Assembly: GCF_029227915.1 (NCBI RefSeq)
Contig: NC_079876.1
Coordinates: forward strand, 35,073,828-35,137,827
Direction: 5' to 3'
DNA length: 64,000 bases
From: Hydractinia symbiolongicarpus
Lineage: Eukaryota; Cnidaria; Hydrozoa; Anthoathecata; Hydractiniidae
The translations under genes were made by a program, and so were the position numbers. A model generated the notes under the pieces. It did no database searches. It was given only the letters and a program-made list of their open reading frames with translations, and was not told where the DNA came from. Of the stretch, positions 57,006 to 64,000 are shown piece by piece. Each line of letters opens with the position of its first letter. Within the stretch, counting starts at the first letter, position 1.

Positions 57006-57987
57006 AAATCCAGACAATCCTTTTCTTTGTTACTTAAACATTAATAGTTTGAGAAACAAAATAGTAGACACTCGTGAGGTTATAAGTAACATATCACCAG
57101 ATTATTTTGTTTTAGCAGAAACGAAAATTAGTGAAGAGTTTCCGTCCGCTCAATTTAAAATTTCTAACTATGAAATCAGAAATAGAAGAGACAGAGACAA
57201 AAATGGAGGGGGGCTTATGGAATATGTCAAGAAAGGTCTTATATGCAAACAATTAAGAAGTCTTGAACCTGAAAATAGCGAAGTTATTTGTTCTGAACTG
57301 ACAATCAGAAACAAAAAATGGGCTATTTTTAGTGTATATAGACCACCTGACTCTTCAAATATAAGTCGATTTTTTGCTGAACTTGAATGCTCTCTTGACT
57401 TAGCTTTTAGATCTTATGACAATGTAGTTGTTATGGGTGACATGAATATTGATTGTGACGATAAAAGTACAACAGGCTTTGGTGATTTAACTACTCTTTG
57501 CGATACATATAACCTGAAAAATCTAATTAAAGGAAAAACGTGCTTTACAAGTACGCGCTCGTCATTACTAGATATATTTTTAACAAATAGGCCCGCTAGT
57601 TTTCAAAACTCTTTGTCTTATGAAACTGATCTGAGTGACCATCACCATATGATATCCACGTTTATGAGGACTCATTTAGTGAGACTTAAGGCAAAAGAGA
57701 TATCATATAGGTGTTTTAAAAATTTTAACGAGCAAAGTTTTCTTGAAGAGTTAAGTATGGTCGATTTTAAATGTGATCAAACAGATCCCAATAAAAACTA
57801 CGAAGAACTTGTATTTATATTTCGAAAAGTCATTGACAAGCACGCGCCATTAAAAACTAAATTTGTGCCTGGAAACGAGGCTCCTTTTATGAATAAAGAA
57901 TTACGAAAAGCGATTTATTCAAGATCCCGTCTAAAAAATAATTTTAATAAAAAGAAACAACGTAATGGAAAATGGAATAATAACTAA
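56884..57987 (+). pseudogene. LINE endonuclease (APE-like) region
   Basis: An open frame of 367 codons. Visible motifs of the exonuclease-endonuclease-phosphatase fold are LNINSLRNK (51-59), LAETKIS with catalytic Glu79, NGGG (107-110), YRPP (152-155), GDMNID (185-190, Asp186/Asn188), LDIFLTN (229-235) and SDHHH (251-255). These supply the metal-binding and catalytic residues that nick target DNA for priming. The core looks intact; the frame ends at 57,987, where the RT frame has already begun at +1. Confidence 0.8.
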
Positions 57988-59767
57988 TAAAACTTTTTGG
58001 AAAACAGTTAAACCTTTCATTACAAATAAATCTGGAACAGGTAACAAGAAAATAATGATTGTTCGTAATGATAAGATAATAACGGATGATAGTGAACTTG
58101 TTGAAGTTTTTAACAACGAGTATATAAATATTGTTGAAAAATGTAGTGGAATTAAACCAGATCACTTAAACAACAAGAGATTGGCAAGCTGGCTCACAGT
58201 TATCAATGATATAAAAGAAAAATTTACAAATCATCCGAGAATTGTTGAAATCAAAAATTCTCATCCTAGTGACAAAAATGATGATTTATTTTATTTTAAA
58301 GAAGTGAGTGAATCAGAAGTCTCTAAAATTTTTAGTGACATCAAAGTGGGCGTGGCTTCTGGGAAAGACAAACTTACAGCAAAAATGGTTAAATTGTCAA
58401 AGCCTTATTTGATTAAACCCATAACAAATACAATAAACAGCAGCATTCGTCTTTCTGTTTTCCCAGACGGAGCTAAAAGAGCTATTTTGTCTCCATTAGA
58501 AAAAGGAGGAAAAGATAAGTTTAGTGTGAGCAACTATAGGCCAGTTAGTGTGTTGAGTATATTTTCTAAATTCTATGAAAGAGTAATTAAGTCTCAAATT
58601 GTTACATGTATTGAATTTAAACTGTCAGAATTTTTATCGGCTTACAGAACGTCATATGGTACACAACATGTTCTTATTAGGTTACTCGAAGAGTGGAAAG
58701 ACAAATTAGATAAAAACTATGTAGTAGGTGCAGTTTTAATGCATCTGTTAAAGGCTTTTGATTGTGTTCCACATGATTTACTTCTGGCTAAACTGAGTGC
58801 TTATGGTTTTAGAAATGAATCTCTACTTTTCATATTGTCTTACCTTTCGGATAGAAAACAAGCTACTCGAATAAATAACAGTTTGAGCTTGTTTCAATTA
58901 ATTTTATCTGGTGTACCGCAAGGGTCGATTCTAGGACCTATTCTTTTCAATATTTTTATTGACGACTTTATTTATTTTATTAAAAAAGCTAGTGTTCTCA
59001 ATTATGCCGATGACAATTCCCTTTCCGCTTACTCTAACTCGATTACAAACTTAATAAAACTGTTAGAAAGTGAATCAAACACAGCTTTAGAGTGGCTGAA
59101 ATATAACAAAATGATAGCTAATCCTGGAAAATTTCAATCCATTATAATCACACGGAACAAAAATAATAATTGTGACGATTTAACAATTGGCGATAAAACT
59201 ATCAAAACAGAAAATAGCGTAAAGTTATTGGGTGTGACTATTTGATCTTCACATTTCTGAACTTATCAAAAAGTCATCGGTACAATTGAATGCATTAGTT
59301 AGACTAGATACGTTTCTGACTTACAAAGCAAAGGTTGCTCTTGTTCAAAGTTTTGTACTTTCCAACTTTAACTATTGTCCATTAGTGTGGCATTTTTCAT
59401 CTACTAAATCTTTGTTAAAAGTTAAAAGAATACAAGAAAGGGCTTTGCGTTTTTTATTTGACGACTCTGATAGTACATACGAGAACAGCTTTTAAAATCA
59501 GGAAGAACTTCATGAGTGTTTACAGGCTTAAAACGCTATGTACAGAAATTTACAAATCTTTGCATAGCCTTAACCCTTCATACATTCATGACATTTTTGA
59601 TTTCCAACAAAGTGAAAGATCTGTCAGATCACAAAATGTCAATAATCTCAAGGTTCCAAGAAAAAAATACCAGAAGTTTCGGAACTAAAAGTTTAACTTC
59701 CTTAGGTCCAAATCTATGGAATAAATTACTTAATTATGAAAACAGCAGAATCTTTGAATATTTTTAG
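57965..59767 (+). pseudogene. LINE reverse transcriptase, frame-shifted relative to endonuclease
   Basis: The frame 57,965-59,245 holds RT motifs: ASGKDKL (131-137), NYRPVSVLSIFSK (190-202), LMHLLKAFDCVPHDLL (258-273), GVPQGSILGP (316-325) and NYADDNSL (346-353). In motif A the usual catalytic Asp before the hydrophobic-x-KAFD stretch is His260 (CAT), a one-base change from GAT, so polymerase activity should be lost. A stop follows LLGVT at 59,245. C-terminal pieces continue in three frames to about 59,767 (YCPLVWHFSS, RALRFLF, SLGPNLWNKL). This is an old copy without a functional product. Confidence 0.8.
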
Positions 59768-59985
59768 GAAAATGATAAAATTTTGGAATGGCCAGCATTG
59801 TTCTTGTGATGTCTGTTCACAATAACATAAATATGTTATTTGTTTTTCTTTTGATTTCACTTACTTTATTTTTATAGTATTTATATTTCTGTCTATATGT
59901 CGGTTTGGATTAGCACTTTAATTAGAGCTATTGTATTGTTTGTACATATTTTAACCGACAATAAATAAATTAACAACAACAACAA

Positions 59986-60954
59986 ATGTCGATATCCACT
60001 ATGACCGTCACATACACTTCGTATTATTATATTAGACTAAATAAATTTATCGCATAAATATTGCAAAAAAGCTATTATAACTTTCTTTCTGCCTTTATAA
60101 CCATATATTTATATACCACGAAGAATCCTACAATGCACTATTCTTAGAAATCTAAAATAGATTGCTTGAAAACTTTTTAGCTCGAGTCTTAGCCCTCAAT
60201 GTAAAAAACAAGAAGGTCTGTAATAAAGATGCAAGGGTAGCATACTAACATGTGTATAAAATGACAGAGCTGATCGTTTTACAGCAATATATGTGCGTTC
60301 TCTGTTTTCAGCAAAATATTGTCGTAGGAGGAAATGCTAGCATGACGGTACACAGAGACATAAAAAAACTGATTGTGTTAAGCTGAGCATTTGCTCCCAA
60401 TACATAACTGTGTGTAAAGGTGTATTTCTCCCAATGCAAAATATAATAAAAAAGGCATTGTTCAAACGTTCGATCAAAATGGAAAACGGTTTAAAGTATA
60501 AATCATAAATCTTATGGGACGGCTTTGTTTTATTATCCCCATGTTTCATTGTTAACGTTAAGTACAAAACTTCGCACGCAATAATTCTTTCCGTTTTCTC
60601 AATCCACTCTTCACAATTTTCATATTTATACAATCAGGGTTTTCTTCACCCACTATGGTACAGTGACGGATTCAGGAAATTGTGGACAAGTCAGAAACTA
60701 CTAAATCATTACAAATCACAATTCAACAACCTGCAAACTTTTTAAAATCAAGGGAAAAAAGTTAATTCAAATGTGTTTCACATGCAGTCTACATCTTACG
60801 AAGACATTAAGGAAATTATGAAATGCACTGTTCTGTACTATCTCTATAAAAACTATAATTATAATTAAAATAATCCAAAAAAATGAATTAAACTATTTTT
60901 TCATCATTATTACATCTAATTTTAACTTTCATATATGTTATTTTATTCTATCTG
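59986..60954. other. Intergenic sequence
   Basis: No gene is supported; the minus-strand frame at 60,337-60,633 is unrecognised and has no splice context. Confidence 0.45.
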
Positions 60955-61475
60955 ATCTTGTTACCCAGAATTTTATATTTTATTATTTTATTATCTTTAT
61001 CATTATTATTTTACAGGGCAACTTTTATATAAATATTTTAATTTTATTACGCATATTATTTTATTATTTTAATTTCATTACGCATATTATTTTATTTTAT
61101 CTTTTTTGTATTATGACTTTAAAATTTCATTTTCTATATAAATATTTTTACTCTATCTTATATTATTTTACATTGTCTTTTATCATTGTGATTTTAAATT
61201 TTAAATTTTACTTTAACTTTTGTTCTTTTATGCTTACTGTTTAAAATTTTAACAAATTTTACCTTTTATATTATTCTTTTACTTAATTTTAATCATTATT
61301 TTATAATTTTAGCTACATTTTTTTAATTTTTTGTACTTTAATGCTTATTGTTTATAATTTTAACTTTTATCAGTATTTTATAATTTTTCATTTCATTAAT
61401 ATATTTTATCAGTTTTATCATTGTAATTTTAAATGTTTTCTTTTATTTTCGGTTTTCCTATTTCATTAAATATTC
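60955..61475. repeat. T-rich low-complexity tract
   Basis: About 500 bp of TTTTA/TTTAT-type sequence with recurring (A/T)TTATTTTATTATTTTA motifs and a short direct repeat TACGCATATTATTTTAT near 61,045 and 61,080. Confidence 0.75.
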
Positions 61476-61479
61476 TGTT

Positions 61480-62430
61480 GTTACAAATGTGTTGTTGCTA
61501 CTTAAAATTTGTTGCTATAGGTGAATTCCATCTTCCTATTTTCTTGCTGTCACTTAAAATTTATTGCTATAGGTGAATTCCATCTCCCTAATTTTGTTGT
61601 TGCTATATAAAATTTGTTGCTATAGGTGAATCCCTAATTTCCCTAATTTTCTTGTTGCTATATAAAACTTGTTGCTATAGGTGAATTCCATCTCCCTAAT
61701 TTTGTTGTCGCCACTTAAAATTTGTTGCTATAGGTGAATTCCATCTCCCTAATTTTATTGTCGCCACCTAAAATTTGCTACTATAGGTGAATTCCATCTC
61801 CCTAATTTTGTTGTTTCTGTGTAAAATTTGTTGCTATAGGTGATTTCCATCTCCCTAATTTTCTTGTTGCTATATAAAACTTGTTACTATAGGTGAATTC
61901 CATCTCCCTAATTTTGTTGTTTCTGTTAAAAATTTGTTGTCATAAGTTAATTCCATCGGTCCAGTTTTGTTGCCACTTAAAATTTATTGCTATAGGTGAA
62001 TTCCATCTCCCTGATTTTCTTGCAGCTATATAAAATTTGTTGCTGTAGGTGAATTCCATCTCCTAATTTTGTTGTTGTATTGTTTCTGTTAAAAATTTGT
62101 TGTCATAAGTTGATTCCATCTGCCCAATCTTGTTGTTACTTTTATAATTAGTTGTTCCGGGTGAATTCCATCCCACCTTTTGTTGTTGTTGTTTTTTTAA
62201 AAGAATGAATTCGATCTTCTTAACTAATTGTACAGTATTTAATATTAATATTTTTTTATTTGCTATTTACAGTATTTACTAATTTTATTGTCGGCACCTA
62301 AAATTTGCTACTATAGGTGAATTCCATCTCCCTAATTTTGTTGTTTCTGTTTAAAATTTGTTGCTATAGGTGAATTCTACTATTTTACTATACTGTTATT
62401 TCTATTTGGTGAACTCCATCTCCCATCACA
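61480..62430. repeat. Minisatellite, unit about 53 bp
   Basis: Units carry TTGCTATAGGTGAATTCCATC followed by TCCCTAATTTTGTTGTTGC. Anchors lie near 61,521, 61,573, 61,626, 61,681, 61,734, 61,787, 61,840, 61,893, 61,946, 61,996, 62,049, 62,109 and 62,161, then after an AT-rich break near 62,317, 62,370 and 62,409. That makes about 16 diverged copies; most contain an EcoRI site. No frame or promoter is evident. Confidence 0.85.
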
Positions 62431-62899
62431 AAATTCTTATATATAAAAATTTTTGGATATAATTGCTATAAATTTTTCTACGTTTTTAGAATAGTTTATA
62501 ACAAAAAAATATTTTTTCATATATAATCAATTTGAAACCAAAAAATATTTTTTTATATATAATAAATTTTTCGTGACGAGTTTTTTTATGAATTTTAAAT
62601 ATTAAAAAAGAACCAGAAAATGCCACATTTTTCATAAAGTCCACTTATTATTAAAACGTGCTTTTGTTTCCACAACATACAATACAAGTACAGTTAATAA
62701 TAGCAGCAAAAAACTTCATTAAAAAATATGCCAATTAATTAATTTGTTTCCTTAAAAAAAAAACTTGCCAAATATCAACAATTTCAACAGTTGATTAAAC
62801 CTCTAACGATTTGTATCTTGAAAGAGTGAACTTTTTCTAGAAAGAAAGTTTTTTTAAATGTTCAGTTATTAAATAGTTAAATTACTTCTTGAAATAGTT
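62431..62899. other. Intergenic sequence
   Basis: AT-rich with an AAAAATATTTTTT-rich stretch; nothing else seen. Confidence 0.45.
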
Positions 62900-63700
62900 G
62901 CGTTTGAAATTGACTTTTCATTGCAATAGACAATTTGCCGTTGATGTTGTCAAAGCCGTTTTTACCAAAAGACATATTTCCAGCAACTCATGGTATCGGA
63001 TATTGTTCTCTATACAAAGGTATCATTCTAAATAACTGCAATTACTCTGTTTTTCAAACAATTGATTTTTTTAAACATTTGCGTCTGATACTTACTAATT
63101 TCTTAAAAGTCCTAATTTCTACTTCTAAACACACAATTTGGTATGTATTTCTCAAACTGAACCCTTTTTTCTTTGTTATGATATTTATGTGTTAACATTT
63201 TATTGTAAAATTTTTAGAAACAAAACAATACAAAAAAAATGGACCAGAAGAAATATCCTACACCTGATGCTCTTCCATGAACATATATTTAAAAGAAGTT
63301 TCAAATAGAACTTTCATAGCAATGTATAACTAATTTTGACAATTTGCCGTCCATGTTGTCAAAGCTGTTTTTACCAAAAGGTATATTTGCAGCATGCTCA
63401 TGGTATCTAATATTTTTCTCTATAAAAAAGGTGAAGTTTGATCGCAATTGTTGTGTTTTTTCAAAAATTTGATATTTTGAATCCTGCGTCTACTTCTTTC
63501 TAATATTCTTAAAATTCCTAATGTTTACTTCTTAATAAACAATGTGGCATGTCTTATTCAAACCCATCCCTTCTTCCTTTTATGATGTTTAAGATTTTAA
63601 CTTATTGTAAACATTTTTAGACAAATAAAAATAAAATCGAGCAGAAGAAAAATCCTACACCTGATTTGCAGCTATGAACATTCATTTAAAAGATTAAGTT
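62900..63700 (+). repeat. Two-copy tandem duplication, about 400-410 bp, with exon-like blocks
   Basis: Unit 1 (62,900-63,300) and unit 2 (63,301-63,700) share GACAATTTGCCG (62,929 and 63,338), a CAAAGC(C/T)GTTTTTACCAAAAG block, AAAAGTCC/AAAATTCCTAAT and CCTACACCTGAT (63,257 and 63,654). Unit 1 has an open stretch MLSKPFLPKDIFPATHGIGY ending near an AAAG|GTATCA donor, and further on an acceptor (AAAATTTTTAG) followed by a short frame MDQKKYPTPDALP. In unit 2 the first stretch is frame-shifted. It may be a duplicated gene fragment; the gene is not identified. Confidence 0.6.
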
Positions 63701-64000
63701 TGTACTTGGTTAATTAAGCCACAAAATGCAATACAAGGTATCAAATTTACAAAGGTATTGTTCACGCGAACTTGCGATACAACAATTTAATCTAACACGT
63801 TTGCATAATTGTGTTTCCATTAAAATACATGTTTCTGTTTCCGATAGGTCATATTGAAATGAAACGATTTGATGAATTCTTGCCGTACAGTATCTCATAC
63901 ACATAAAAGATTATTTTGGTTGATTTTTTTAACAATTAACTTCTGAAATCCGACCTTTATTTGAGAGTTAATAAACGTCGCTATCAGGACGGAAAAGCGT
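63701..64000. other. Intergenic sequence at window end
   Basis: Nothing recognised in the final 300 bp. Confidence 0.5.

Larger units (their letters stand above)
56436..59985 (+). mobile_element. APE-type LINE, nearly full length, inactive
   Basis: The order is ORF1-like region, apurinic-like endonuclease, reverse transcriptase, C-terminal remainder and a short 3' end with AACAACAACAACAA at about 59,972-59,985, typical of jockey/CR1-group LINEs with short tandem-repeat tails. Frame changes near 57,960, after 59,245 and near 59,495, and the loss of an RT catalytic residue, make it non-autonomous. The clade is not resolved. Confidence 0.8.

Overview
This window looks like nuclear DNA of an animal, most plausibly a cnidarian (hydrozoan-like). 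It is strongly AT-rich. Genes are split by GT-AG introns with pyrimidine-rich acceptors, AATAAA signals follow coding sequence, and transposable-element remnants dominate. There are no operons, Shine-Dalgarno sites or rRNA genes. The species is an inference from overall character; no sequence search was possible.

Layout. 0-5.1 kb is non-coding apart from a tRNA-like core inside a 15-bp inverted repeat and a Helitron-like copy. 5.7-7.1 kb is the clearest host gene: four exons encoding a 245-residue four-helix membrane protein (MS4A/CD20-like). 7.5-14.5 kb holds more Helitron-like copies, including a head-to-head pair forming a long inverted repeat. 15.6-17.4 kb is a broken gag/RT retroelement. 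18,737-24,723 is an apparently intact 6-kb DNA transposon with identical 304-bp terminal inverted repeats and one two-exon gene for about 1,568 residues: Cys-rich N-terminus, transposase-like middle and a possible XPG/FEN-like nuclease module (Academ-like). 26-36 kb has small inverted-repeat elements, a tRNA-like sequence, a CTTGCC minisatellite and another Helitron-like copy. 37.6-42.6 kb has remnants of extracellular-domain exons (one FN3-like) interrupted by a decayed reverse-transcriptase element.

The most unusual locus is 50.9-54.75 kb. Seven tandem 92-bp units each consist of a 60-bp open segment bounded by consensus splice signals and a 32-bp spacer that is identical in all units. They run, in matching reading phase, into a gene with poly-glutamine and arginine-rich modules. 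That gene itself contains a tandem duplication of a three-exon module. It reads either as an array of repeated exons with implausibly short introns or as an array of alternative first exons whose ATG lies directly on the splice donor.

The last part holds an inactive APE-type LINE (56.4-60.0 kb), a 53-bp minisatellite (61.5-62.4 kb) and a 400-bp tandem duplication (62.9-63.7 kb). Host genes and transposons show no functional linkage. The transposons mainly explain the local duplications and broken exons.
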